Source: Halovivax ruber XH-70
GTDB taxonomy: Archaea > Halobacteriota > Halobacteria > Halobacteriales > Natrialbaceae
Length of the DNA stretch: 64,000 bases
NCBI RefSeq assembly: GCF_000328525.1
Contig: NC_019964.1
Span: 1,984,001-2,048,000, forward strand
Direction: 5' to 3'
Shown: positions 9,932-17,901 of the stretch, piece after piece
Layout of the letters: the number at the start of each line of letters is the position of its first letter
Numbering within the stretch: the first letter of the stretch is position 1
The notes under the pieces: model-generated
Seen by the model: only the letters and a program-made list of their open reading frames with translations
Told to the model about the DNA's origin: nothing
The model's database searches: none
Position numbers and translations under genes: made by a program

Positions 9932-10954
9932 TTATCCCTGGTTCGATGCGGTGGAGACGAACCGGACCTCGGGATCGAGGCGCGGCTGGTCTCCGGGTCG
10001 GATCGCCGGGCGGAAGCGAATGAGTCGCTGTGATGGCCCGGGGAGCGAACCCTTGATCAACGCGTGCGGGCCGTCGACCTCGCCGTAGTTGACGAAGCCG
10101 CCGTCGACCGTCGCGTCGGCGCCGTCGCCGATGGCGAGCAGGCGCTTGTTCAGTTCGGTGCGCTGGTGGTACCCGGTCTGGCCCTGCTGGGGAACCGTCG
10201 AGCGAACGCGGCTCGGGTTCCACGGGCCGAGGTTACCGATGCGGCGACGCCAGCCCTGACGGGCGTGCTTGCCTTTGCGCTTCTGGACGCCCCAGCGCTT
10301 GACGGGACCCTGGGTGCCCTTTCCTTTCGTGACACCGCTCGCGTCGACGTACTCGCCGGCGCGGAACACGTCGTTCATGACGTGCTCGCCACCGTCGGCC
10401 TCGAGCAGATCGAGACCGAACTCGACGCGGTCGTCGACCGAGCCGCCGCCGATGCGCGTCTCCATGACGTCCGGCTTCGTCTTCGGCACGGACTGGATCT
10501 CGTCCGGCGTCGTGTACGTGATCGCGCGGACGTCGTCCACACGTCCCGCCTCGAGGGCGGCGGTGAACTCGTCCGCGGCTGCGTCACGGTCGTAGTCGTC
10601 GCCAGGCAGGTCGAGTGTGCGTTCGAGCTCGTCGTCGAGCTCGTCCGCCCAGACCTCGGCGACCGGTTGCTGTCCGTATGGCGATTCTTCGTACGCTCGC
10701 AGGGCCGCGATGGCCATCGGCGGCGTCTCCACGATGGTGACCGGGACGGTCGTCTCCATCCCTTCGGTCGGCGAGTTGGCCGCGTCGTCGACCGTCACCA
10801 CGTGGGTCATGCCGGCCTTGTAGCCCGCGAAGCCCTGTAGCGTCGGCTGTCCGTCGTCATCCGGCCACGAACGGAAGCGCGGGACCTCGCTGGTCGCCCG
10901 CTTGCGTGGGCCGAATCCGAGTGAGCCTTTGCGTGGTCTATTTGCTTGTGGCAT
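9932..10954 (-). CDS. rpl3: 50S ribosomal protein uL3
   Basis: Early-assembly large-subunit protein that reaches the peptidyl transferase centre. The 340 residues show the archaeal N-terminus (PRKGSLGFGPRKRATSEVPR), the family signature VTKGKGTQGPVKRWGVQKRKGKHARQG split over about residues 200-230, and the glutamine-bearing PQQGQTGYHQRTELNKR loop. It follows the SPOUT methyltransferase gene by only 4 nt, so the two are co-transcribed. Confidence 0.98.
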   Translation of the reverse strand: MPQANRPRKGSLGFGPRKRATSEVPRFRSWPDDDGQPTLQGFAGYKAGMTHVVTVDDAANSPTEGMETTVPVTIVETPPMAIAALRAYEESPYGQQPVAEVWADELDDELERTLDLPGDDYDRDAAADEFTAALEAGRVDDVRAITYTTPDEIQSVPKTKPDVMETRIGGGSVDDRVEFGLDLLEADGGEHVMNDVFRAGEYVDASGVTKGKGTQGPVKRWGVQKRKGKHARQGWRRRIGNLGPWNPSRVRSTVPQQGQTGYHQRTELNKRLLAIGDGADATVDGGFVNYGEVDGPHALIKGSLPGPSQRLIRFRPAIRPGDQPRLDPEVRFVSTASNQG

Positions 10955-10958
10955 TCTA

Positions 10959-11834
10959 TCACGCTCTCAGTGAGAGGCAAGCGAGGGTGGCGAACATCGC
11001 TTCTTCCGTTCGCACCACCTCGCTGCCCTGGTTCGGAACCGTGTTCAGCCAGAGGTCGAACCCCGGATCGCCGCTGGGTTCGACTCCGTCTGCCGTCCCG
11101 CCGTCCCCGCTGGACGACGCGCCGGCACGTGACTCCTCGATTCCGAGGATGTCCGGCAGCCCTCTCTCGGGCGCACCGAAGGCGACGGTCATGCCGTCGC
11201 GCTCGACGCGTCCGGCCAGTGTCTCGAGTCGCCCGGTGGTGAGTTCCTCACCGTACCGGGACGACGCGATGCGAACACCGGCGTCCTCACGGCCGAGTGC
11301 TGCGGAGAGGTCCGTCCGCTCGATCGACAACCCCGCAAGGGGCTCGTCGACGAGCTTCGCCCGGACCGGTCGTCGCGAAGAGATCCTGACGGTCACGCGC
11401 TCCCCCTCATCGACCACCATTTTCGGTGGTACGTTGAGGGAGATCGGGTGTTGCAGTCCGCAATTGACCCGGACGCGGCCTTCAGGTCCGACCTCGGTCA
11501 CGATCCCTCGTCTTAACGACCCCGAACCGTTCGATTCGGAGCCGGTCCGTGATGAAGCGCGGAGCGGCGGCAGGACGCCCACGTACTCCAGTTCGTCCCG
11601 CTTGCCCCACGCCTCGGTTTTGAGGTACGGGGGCGTTGCGGCGTATCGCAGCACGGTTTCGACGAACCCGCCGTCGAATCGACCCGTTTCGCCGTCCCCG
11701 TCGGGGAAGACGATCAGGCGGTCGGCCCGGAAGATCGTCGCCGCACGGGCGACGTATCCGAGTTTGCGAGTTGCCTCGCGTTTGTCCTCGGCTTCACGGG
11801 CTATCGACGACGGCACGAGTACGCTGACGGTCAT
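10959..11834 (-). CDS. SPOUT-family RNA methyltransferase (archaeal SPOUT1/DUF171 type)
   Basis: Predicted AdoMet-dependent RNA methyltransferase of the trefoil-knot class related to human SPOUT1/CENP-32; some archaeal members are annotated as putative rRNA uridine-N3 methyltransferases. Residues 1-75 form the first half of the Rossmann/SPOUT fold (VSVLVPSSIAREAEDKREAT, ADRLIVFPDG). Residues about 105-165 look like an inserted OB/S1-like RNA-binding domain (GIVTEVGPEGRVRVNCGLQH). Residues 200-290 hold the knot, with FGAPERGLPDILG as the AdoMet-binding loop. It leads the ribosomal protein operon 4 nt before uL3, a conserved euryarchaeal neighbourhood that suggests a ribosomal RNA target. Substrate is inferred, not shown. 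Confidence 0.85.
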   Translation of the reverse strand: MTVSVLVPSSIAREAEDKREATRKLGYVARAATIFRADRLIVFPDGDGETGRFDGGFVETVLRYAATPPYLKTEAWGKRDELEYVGVLPPLRASSRTGSESNGSGSLRRGIVTEVGPEGRVRVNCGLQHPISLNVPPKMVVDEGERVTVRISSRRPVRAKLVDEPLAGLSIERTDLSAALGREDAGVRIASSRYGEELTTGRLETLAGRVERDGMTVAFGAPERGLPDILGIEESRAGASSSGDGGTADGVEPSGDPGFDLWLNTVPNQGSEVVRTEEAMFATLACLSLRA

Positions 11835-11890
11835 ACCGTAGCGCTTCGGCGCCTCGTCACTAGACTGTAGCGATTCATTGCGGACAGGGT

Positions 11891-11899
11891 CTTAAAAGC
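11891..11899 (-). promoter_or_regulatory. Predicted TATA element of the ribosomal protein operon
   Basis: On the minus strand the bases read GCTTTTAAG, a good haloarchaeal TATA box. A start about 26 nt downstream would fall near 11866, leaving a leader of about 30 nt before the methyltransferase ATG at 11834. No other strong TATA-like element is seen between this point and the gene. Position is inferred from sequence only. Confidence 0.55.
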
Positions 11900-12089
11900 A
11901 TGGCGAAACGATTCGGGCCTGTGACGGCCTCACACCCACGAAAACGTGATAGACAGCGACAGGGTACCCACGAGGGAATTGTCAGCCTGAGAAGGAGATC
12001 CCGATATATTGCATTTTCCGGGCGCACACGCGCCAACTCCTCCACCAACGACAACCGTGACACGGCGTGGCGAAACGCCCGCCTTTCGC

Positions 12090-12102
12090 AACCCTTATAC
12101 CC
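12090..12102 (+). promoter_or_regulatory. Predicted TATA element of tRNA-Gly
   Basis: The sequence AACCCTTATACCC lies about 35 nt upstream of the mature tRNA-Gly 5' end. Haloarchaeal tRNA genes commonly have a CTTAT-type TATA element at this distance, with a short 5' leader removed by RNase P. The interval between the r-protein promoter and here holds no gene that I can support. Confidence 0.5.
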
Positions 12103-12132
12103 CCATCGGCGATTAGATGAGAGTGCAACAGG

Positions 12133-12203
12133 GCGCTGGTAGTGTAGTGGTATCACGTGACCTTGCCATGGTCACAACCTGGGTTCAAATCCCAGCCAGC
12201 GCA
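12133..12203 (+). tRNA. tRNA-Gly (anticodon GCC)
   Basis: A 71-nt cloverleaf: acceptor GCGCTGG pairs with CCAGCGC, discriminator A, no encoded CCA. The anticodon stem TGACC/GGTCA encloses the loop TTGCCAT, giving anticodon GCC. The T arm carries GGTTCAAATCC. The 3' 20 bases recur twice downstream inside palindromic elements, so this gene also marks the edge of an accessory region. Confidence 0.96.
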
Positions 12204-12504
12204 CTTCTACGGTGAACAACCCTCCCGAGCACCGCGTAGCGTGTGCTCGGAACCCGTGAGCCATAGAAGTCGCCCTGGATTTGAACGAGAGAAGTCGCAG
12301 CCCGCACAGCGAACGGAGTGAGCGAGCAGGACCGTCTTCGCGTTGTTCAAATCCCAGCCAGCGTTCTTTTCCGAACCCAACTCCCATGAGCACTGCTACG
12401 CAGTGCGAACACCCGGGTTCGGAAAATCGCCCTGGGTTTGAATCAGACCAGTCGCGCGCAGCGAAGCGAGCACGTCTGGGCGTGGTTCAAATCCCAGCCA
12501 GCGC
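12204..12504. repeat. Palindromic array built from the tRNA-Gly tail
   Basis: Four hairpins follow the tRNA without a gap. The first (12204-12269) starts CTTCTA and ends TAGAAG, with a perfect inner stem CCGAGCAC/GTGCTCGG at 12225-12250. Unit A (12271-12363) begins with an inverted copy of the tRNA T arm (CTGGATTTGAAC) and ends with a direct copy (GTTCAAATCCCAGCCAGCG). The next hairpin has a 12-bp stem TTTTCCGAACCC/GGGTTCGGAAAA (12367-12426) with an inner stem GCACTGC/GCAGTGC. Unit B (12428-12504) repeats the T-arm design and ends CCAGCCAGCGC. Short open frames here are artefacts. Function is unknown. Confidence 0.85.
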
Positions 12505-12848
12505 ATCTCCGTAAGATACAAACCCTTTTTAAATCGAGCCTCTGAGACTTGGGTTCATCGAATTAAGCTTCCCCCCTACCACGTTATTTCCACATAGCGA
12601 CGTCCTGCCCTCATCGAGGCTATTGCACTGGCCTACTTTCTCGATCTTACCCAATTCCCTTGGCTACCGCTCGATTCTCGTTCGCGCCATCCACGGGTGG
12701 ATTCATCTCACTTAGTTCGGGATCCCGAGGTTAGCCCACTGTAACCCTCGTACCCCTATGACCTCTATCCAACAGGAACGAAACTCAAGCAAATGTTACA
12801 CTAACTATACTTAGTCGTGGAGAATAGCGATCATGTGGGTTGGTAACA
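12505..12848. other. Low-GC intergenic stretch after the repeat array
   Basis: About 340 nt with lower GC than the flanking core genome. I see no open frame, tRNA or clear repeat. It probably holds the promoter of the zinc-ribbon membrane protein that follows, but no TATA element stands out (ACTAACTATACTTAG near 12801-12815 is a possibility). Confidence 0.5.
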
Positions 12849-13643
12849 ATGGCCAAGAAATCTCCAAATGCGAATTGCTACCAATGTGGGAAAGCACTGG
12901 AGGAGACCGCACAGTTTTGCCCAAATTGTGGGGCAGATCAGACCGTTTCACGCACCGACCAGGCCAATACCGAACGAAAAAGCGGATCCAACGAGGGTGA
13001 AGCAGAAATCCGTAATGATGGATCTAGTTCGTCAAAGGAGAAGAAAATTACAATCGGTCGCATACTCGCTTGGATTATCGCACCGTTGGTTATCCTCGTT
13101 GGGTTAGCGATGATTCAAACGGATCCAGTCGCTGGCGCGATTGTGGTAGCGGTTGGTATATTTGCTCTCCCAACAACCCGAGGTCGAATCAGAGAAGATT
13201 ATGACTTAACATTTTCACGTTGGGTCGTCCTTGGCGTGGTGGTCATTGGATTAGCCATAGCAGGCGGACTCGTAGGTCAAGATGGGGTTGAGCCAGAATC
13301 AAATGTAGATGATGCAGGCCCTTCTGCGGCTGAAGCTGAACCAGCTACTGACGATACGGTAACGGACGCCGAGGAGGGAGTCGAAGGCAACCAGATACGT
13401 GTCCGCTACGACGGCGAGTGGTCAGGTGCCATCGGTGAAGAAGGTGCCACCCGCAGTGTCGATGGCAACGGAGATGACACGCTCGACGTAGCCGACGATG
13501 CAATGATCATCAGCGCAACGATTCAAAAAGAAGACGATTCAAATACCGAACTCACTGTACAGATCCTCGAAGACGGAGAGGTTGTAGCGGAACAAAGTAC
13601 GACCAGCGAATTTGGGGTAGTCAGCGTCACTCACGGGCCGTAG
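12849..13643 (+). CDS. Zinc-ribbon membrane protein, uncharacterised
   Basis: The product is 264 residues from the ATG at 12849; a TTG three codons earlier is an alternative start. An N-terminal zinc ribbon with two CxxC pairs (CYQCGK near residue 12 and CPNCGA near residue 29) is followed by a polar linker and three probable membrane helices (about residues 70-130 and 140-165). An acidic linker leads to a C-terminal domain of about 80 residues (IRVRYDGEWSGAIG and later strands) that resembles small extracellular beta domains. The arrangement is that of many unassigned haloarchaeal zinc_ribbon_2 proteins. Codon use is more AT-rich than neighbours, consistent with an acquired gene. No function assigned. 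Confidence 0.7.
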   Translation: MAKKSPNANCYQCGKALEETAQFCPNCGADQTVSRTDQANTERKSGSNEGEAEIRNDGSSSSKEKKITIGRILAWIIAPLVILVGLAMIQTDPVAGAIVVAVGIFALPTTRGRIREDYDLTFSRWVVLGVVVIGLAIAGGLVGQDGVEPESNVDDAGPSAAEAEPATDDTVTDAEEGVEGNQIRVRYDGEWSGAIGEEGATRSVDGNGDDTLDVADDAMIISATIQKEDDSNTELTVQILEDGEVVAEQSTTSEFGVVSVTHGP

Positions 13644-13925
13644 TTCATTCGGCTCGGCCAGTCGTTTTCGGTACCCTCTTTTGCTACACACCGCCATAAG
13701 AGATCCACCACTTTCTATACTTATTCTGGAGTTGCACGTACGTTCGACTATGGAGACCAATTTATTTCGTGAATGACCCCCGACTCGTGTACACGTCCCT
13801 GAAAATGCGCCCGCCCAACTGCCGGTGAGTAACAACCGTTCATTCCTGGATCAACACTTCCCGGACGATTCTCCCTCGTAGAGGGCGTTCCTCACCTCTA
13901 CAAGACGAAGTTGGCACGGATTCTG

Positions 13926-14648
13926 TTACAGATCGTCGGGTGAGAAGATTAGCCGCGCACTGTGTTCGTCGAGCCACTCGGCGTGTTCTCGGTAGGCCGG
14001 ATCGTGATCAGCGACGAGAGCCCAAAACGCATCCGTGTGGTTGGCCTCGCGAAGATGGGCCAGTTCGTGGATGCAGACGTAGTCGATGATCGCCGGCGGT
14101 GCCATCAGCAATCGCCAGTTCAGCCCGAGCGTGCCGGTCGTCGAACAGCTCCCCCAGCGGGTTCGCTGGTTTCTGATTTCCAGCCTGTCGTACGCAACCC
14201 CCATCTCGTTCGCGAAGTGATCGAGCCGGTCGGAGAGGTACGCACGGGCCTGCCGTCGGTAGAAGTTCCGCAGCGCCCGCTCGACTGACGACTGGTCGAC
14301 CGCACTCCGTCGGAGGCGAATCGTCCCGTCTTCGACGGCAGATTTCTGCCGTGGCTCAACGAGCAGTTCGTGCTCGTCGCCCAGATAAGGAAACAGCTCG
14401 CCGGCCTCGAAGGTCCGATCTGGAACGTCGTCTCGATAGCGGTCGAATTTCGCCTTCTTATCGAGGACCCACGTCGCGTTTTCGGAGAGGATCGCCTCAG
14501 GGTCGTCGTCACCATCTGCAGGAAGGACCACCGTGATGCCATCGATTCCCGCGTCGATTCGAGACTGCGAGGCGTCGGCACTCGTCGTGACGTCGTAGAC
14601 CACCTCCTCACCGGCCAGCGTCGTCGTTCGCTCACTCGTCCGCGACAT
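13926..14648 (-). CDS. YgjP-like metallopeptidase (COG1451, DUF45)
   Basis: Predicted zinc metalloprotease of 240 residues. The family core is clear: RTRWGSCSTTGTLGLNWRL, DYVCIHELAHLREANH (HExxH zinc motif with a downstream His), and a FW motif. It overlaps the end of hsdR by 17 nt on the same strand. YgjP-type genes are frequently the last cistron of type I restriction-modification operons, where their role is not established; association here fits that pattern. The catalytic Glu and both His are present, so the enzyme should be active. Confidence 0.88.
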   Translation of the reverse strand: MSRTSERTTTLAGEEVVYDVTTSADASQSRIDAGIDGITVVLPADGDDDPEAILSENATWVLDKKAKFDRYRDDVPDRTFEAGELFPYLGDEHELLVEPRQKSAVEDGTIRLRRSAVDQSSVERALRNFYRRQARAYLSDRLDHFANEMGVAYDRLEIRNQRTRWGSCSTTGTLGLNWRLLMAPPAIIDYVCIHELAHLREANHTDAFWALVADHDPAYREHAEWLDEHSARLIFSPDDL

Positions 14649-17589
14649 AGTTCTGAATCAGGTAGGTGTGAACGGCGTCGATGAACGCGTCGGTGACCAG
14701 GTCGCCACGCTGGTGGGTTTTGACCAGGACGTCGAGCAGGACCAGTTCGATCTGCTGGACGGTTTTCGGGTTCGTCTCCCATCCCTGGTAACTCGTGTCG
14801 ATGCGGTCGTCGAACTCGGAAACGATGTCCCCTGCGAGTGTGGCTGCGGTGTCCTCGGAGAGTTCGGTGTCTCGCTCCTCCGTGAGGTCGGTGAAGATGG
14901 CGAATTCGGCGTCCGTCATCCCCCGTTCGTTCGCCTCCTCGTCGACTTCGAGGACCGCCGCCTCGACTTCCCGCAGGGCCTCGACGGTTTCGGGATCGGT
15001 CCGATCGCCGGCCCGCCACTCGTCGACGATGTCGGTCACGCGCTCGCTCAGTCGTTCGTAACGCGGATTCTGCCCCATCCGGGGCTGGGTACTCTCCTTG
15101 ATCGCGTGAGCGATGGTCGTCGCCTTCGCCGCGTCGCTGCTGAGGTGATCGAGATCGTCCAGGTACTCGGCGCCGAGTTCGTAGACCGGGTACTCCCGTT
15201 TGATCTCGCCGATGTTGACGTGCTCCTCGATGATCTCACGGGTCTTCTCCCGCATCTCGTCTTCGGGACGCTTCGAACGGTTGGCCGTCCGCTGGAACGC
15301 CGTGTGGATCCGGCCGAGCCAGCCGTAGTCCTCGACGATCCCCTCCTCGACGAGTCGACGGTCGGGCGAGACGGACTCGTAGAGGTCCTGGAGTCGGCGA
15401 AAATTTCGTTTGAACTCGCCTTTTTCGGGCTGGGAACTCACCCGGTCGAGACAGGCGTCGACCGTCTCCTGGCTGTCCTCGCGGGGGATCCCCTCGAAGA
15501 TGTCGAGCACTGCGTCGAGTTGGTTCTCGAGTTTCTCGAACAGCTTCTCCCTGTCCTGGGCGGCGTACTGCCTGGTCGTGTCGTCGTAATCGAGCGCGTC
15601 GTCGATGTTCTCGAAAACGCCCTGAAAGTCGACGATCTCGCCGTTTTCCTTGCCGTCGGCGGGTCTGTTCGTCCGCGCGATGGCCTGCATGAGGGTGTGA
15701 TCTCGCAGTTCCCGATCCAGGTACATCGTCTTCAGGACGGGTGCGTCGAAGCCCGTCAGGAGCATATTGTGCACCACGAGCAGTTTGGGCTCGTCTTTCT
15801 TTTTGAACCCCCGGACGATCTCGTCGCGCTCGCCGGAGTCGGTGTGGAACTGCTGGAGCAGGTCGGGATCGTCGTTGGTCGCGGTGAAGAGCACCTCGAC
15901 GGCGTCCTCGCCGCGTCGGTCGATCAGGCGTTCCCCGTACATGGCTGCCGACTCCCGACTCGGAGTGACGACCATTCCCTTCCAGCCGTTCTTCGCGACG
16001 CCGTCGAAGTGGTCGTCGATCTCGTCGACGACGCGCTCGACGCGCGGTTCGATCTCGGCGAGCATGCGGCTGGTGACGTGGTCGCGGATGACGGCCAGTT
16101 TCTCGTCTGTGGGGAGGGTAGCGAACGCTTCGTCGAACTCCTCGTCTAGTCCCGTCTCGTCCACGTCCCACTCCATCTCGTGACGGAGGCGGAAGAAGAC
16201 GGGGAGGATCAGCTCGTCGTCGATGCCGTCCTTGATCGAATACCGGTGAAGGTACTCCTCGCCCTCGGGGGAGAACTCGTCGAACGTGTTTCGATCCTTG
16301 TCCCGGTCGCCTTCGCGGACTGGCGTGCCGGTGAACCCGAACTGGTAGGCGTCAGGCAGGGCGGCGTCGAGTCGGCTCTTGAGATCGGCCTCCATGAAGC
16401 GATGGGCCTCGTCCGACAGCACGACGGCCTCGTCGGTCGCCCCCACGCCGGGGTCGACGTCCTGAAACTTCTGGATGGTCGTGACGACGAGTTCGCTCCG
16501 CCCTGCGGCGATGGTGGCTTCCAACCCCTCGATGCTCTCGGCTTCGGTCCAGCGCTCGAAGGAGAGGTTGGCGAGCTGGTCGCGCATCTGGCTGTTGAGT
16601 TTGTCCGTGTCGACGACGATGAAGAGTTGCGGGGCGTCGAGGATGTCGCGTTCGAGGAGGTTCTTCGCCGCGAACAGCATCGTGAACGACTTGCCCGAGC
16701 CCTGGGTGTGCCAGATCAACCCCTTGCGGTGCTCACCCCGGTCGACCCGCTCGAGAATCTCCCTGACCGCGTAGTACTGCATGTGTCGCGGGACGATCTT
16801 CGCGTCCTGGTCGGCCTGGCGCTCGTAGAAGACGAAGTGCTTCAGGATGTCGAGCAGCGTCGTCGGGTTCAACAGCGCGTGCACGGCCTGCTCGACATCG
16901 TTCTCCGATTCGTAGGCGTCGGGAGCGGTCGTCCAGCCCTGGTAGAACTCGCGGGCGGCGCCGACGGCGCCGTACTGGAGGGTCCGCTGGTCGGCGGCGA
17001 CGTTGAACAGCGTCGGGACGAACGCCCGCGGGACCGTCTCCTCGTACTCCTGGAGGTCCGAAATCGCGTCGTAGACGTCGGCGTCCTGCGTGACGGATTT
17101 GAGTTCCAGCTGGACGATCGGGATGCCGTTGACGAGCAGGGTCACGTCGGGTCGGATCGACCCTCGCCGGGTGATGGCGAATTCGTCGACGGCGTGCAAT
17201 CGATTTTTCTCGGGTTCGTCGAAGTCGATCAGGTCGGCATAGATGGTCTTCGTGCCGTTGTGTTGCTGATCGACGGTGTGTTTCTTCCCCTTCGTCAGGA
17301 GTTCGTGGAACGCCTGGTTGCCGTCGAAGAGGTTGTCGTGATCGAGGTCGCGCCGGAACGAGTTCAGGAAGCGGTCGACGTTGTCCGCCGTCAGTTCGTC
17401 GTTGAGGTCGACGACGGCCTCGGCGAGCAAGTCCCAGTAGATGACCTCAGAGCGCGTCCGCCCGTAGCGCTCGTCGAGGACCGTCGCCCCGTGGCCCTCG
17501 CCGAGTCCGTACGTTTCCCACCCGAGGCCGTCGAGCCACTGGAGGACCGACCGCTGGAGCCCGCCCTCGGTGGGAACCGATTTTGTCAT
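14632..17589 (-). CDS. hsdR: Type I restriction enzyme R subunit (HsdR)
   Basis: Motor and nuclease subunit of a type I restriction-modification system: it cuts unmodified DNA after ATP-driven translocation. The 985 residues include the PD-(D/E)xK nuclease near residues 148-164 (RPDVTLLV then LELKS), a Walker A motif near 295-302 (HTQGSGKS), the DEAH box near 394 (LSDEAHRF), and helicase domain 2 with a late IARTNR motif near 650. The C-terminus is the helical HsdR_C-type region that binds the methylase. All catalytic motifs look intact. Its partner genes hsdM and hsdS lie 6.5 kb upstream on the same strand, separated by unrelated genes. Confidence 0.95.
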   Translation of the reverse strand: MTKSVPTEGGLQRSVLQWLDGLGWETYGLGEGHGATVLDERYGRTRSEVIYWDLLAEAVVDLNDELTADNVDRFLNSFRRDLDHDNLFDGNQAFHELLTKGKKHTVDQQHNGTKTIYADLIDFDEPEKNRLHAVDEFAITRRGSIRPDVTLLVNGIPIVQLELKSVTQDADVYDAISDLQEYEETVPRAFVPTLFNVAADQRTLQYGAVGAAREFYQGWTTAPDAYESENDVEQAVHALLNPTTLLDILKHFVFYERQADQDAKIVPRHMQYYAVREILERVDRGEHRKGLIWHTQGSGKSFTMLFAAKNLLERDILDAPQLFIVVDTDKLNSQMRDQLANLSFERWTEAESIEGLEATIAAGRSELVVTTIQKFQDVDPGVGATDEAVVLSDEAHRFMEADLKSRLDAALPDAYQFGFTGTPVREGDRDKDRNTFDEFSPEGEEYLHRYSIKDGIDDELILPVFFRLRHEMEWDVDETGLDEEFDEAFATLPTDEKLAVIRDHVTSRMLAEIEPRVERVVDEIDDHFDGVAKNGWKGMVVTPSRESAAMYGERLIDRRGEDAVEVLFTATNDDPDLLQQFHTDSGERDEIVRGFKKKDEPKLLVVHNMLLTGFDAPVLKTMYLDRELRDHTLMQAIARTNRPADGKENGEIVDFQGVFENIDDALDYDDTTRQYAAQDREKLFEKLENQLDAVLDIFEGIPREDSQETVDACLDRVSSQPEKGEFKRNFRRLQDLYESVSPDRRLVEEGIVEDYGWLGRIHTAFQRTANRSKRPEDEMREKTREIIEEHVNIGEIKREYPVYELGAEYLDDLDHLSSDAAKATTIAHAIKESTQPRMGQNPRYERLSERVTDIVDEWRAGDRTDPETVEALREVEAAVLEVDEEANERGMTDAEFAIFTDLTEERDTELSEDTAATLAGDIVSEFDDRIDTSYQGWETNPKTVQQIELVLLDVLVKTHQRGDLVTDAFIDAVHTYLIQNYVADE

Positions 17590-17675
17590 TTAATGTCCCT
17601 TTTGATGCGAGCCCGAAGTTTCTATCGGTAGTCGTGATCAACGTCGAGGATTCTTTGATGGGGGCGGCTCGGGGC

Positions 17676-17798
17676 AATTTGGGTTAGACGGACCGACGAA
17701 CCAACCTGTCTAATAAATATTACGCACGCTGCTGGCGCTAAGCCAAAAATTCGACCCCACAATTTGGGTTAGCGGAATTTCCGCTCAGCTAAGCCAAA
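17676..17798. repeat. Paired inverted repeats upstream of hsdR
   Basis: AATTTGGGTTAG occurs at 17676-17687 and again at 17761-17772. Each copy is followed by an inverted near-match CTAAGCCAAA (17738-17747 and 17789-17798). The second pair encloses a perfect dyad AGCGGAA-T-TTCCGCT at 17771-17785, giving a nested hairpin. They sit 90-210 nt upstream of the hsdR ATG and downstream of the AAA gene. They could be operators, terminator hairpins or ends of a small mobile element; no gene lies in this 300-nt gap. Confidence 0.65.
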
Positions 17799-17901
17799 CG
17801 TGGAGTACCAGTTCTAGCGAGGATTCCGTTTCGTCTAGATTTTGGCTGAACGACCAATTTGTTACCGGATTCGAGATAATCAGCGGAGAAGTTTTCTCAG
17901 C

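Noticed and set aside
12281-12514. Open frames inside the tRNA-Gly and tRNA-Thr repeat arrays
   Set aside because: Their products consist of Ser/Arg-rich repeats of the hairpin DNA and have no start context or homologue; the DNA is explained by the palindromes.
13539-13835. A 98-codon minus-strand frame at the end of the zinc-ribbon gene
   Set aside because: It overlaps the antisense of the zinc-ribbon protein's last domain and has no recognisable features or spacing to neighbours.
14668-17631. Two long plus-strand open frames (493 and 483 codons) opposite hsdR
   Set aside because: They are shadows of the high-GC hsdR coding sequence, with no family features, while hsdR has all catalytic motifs.
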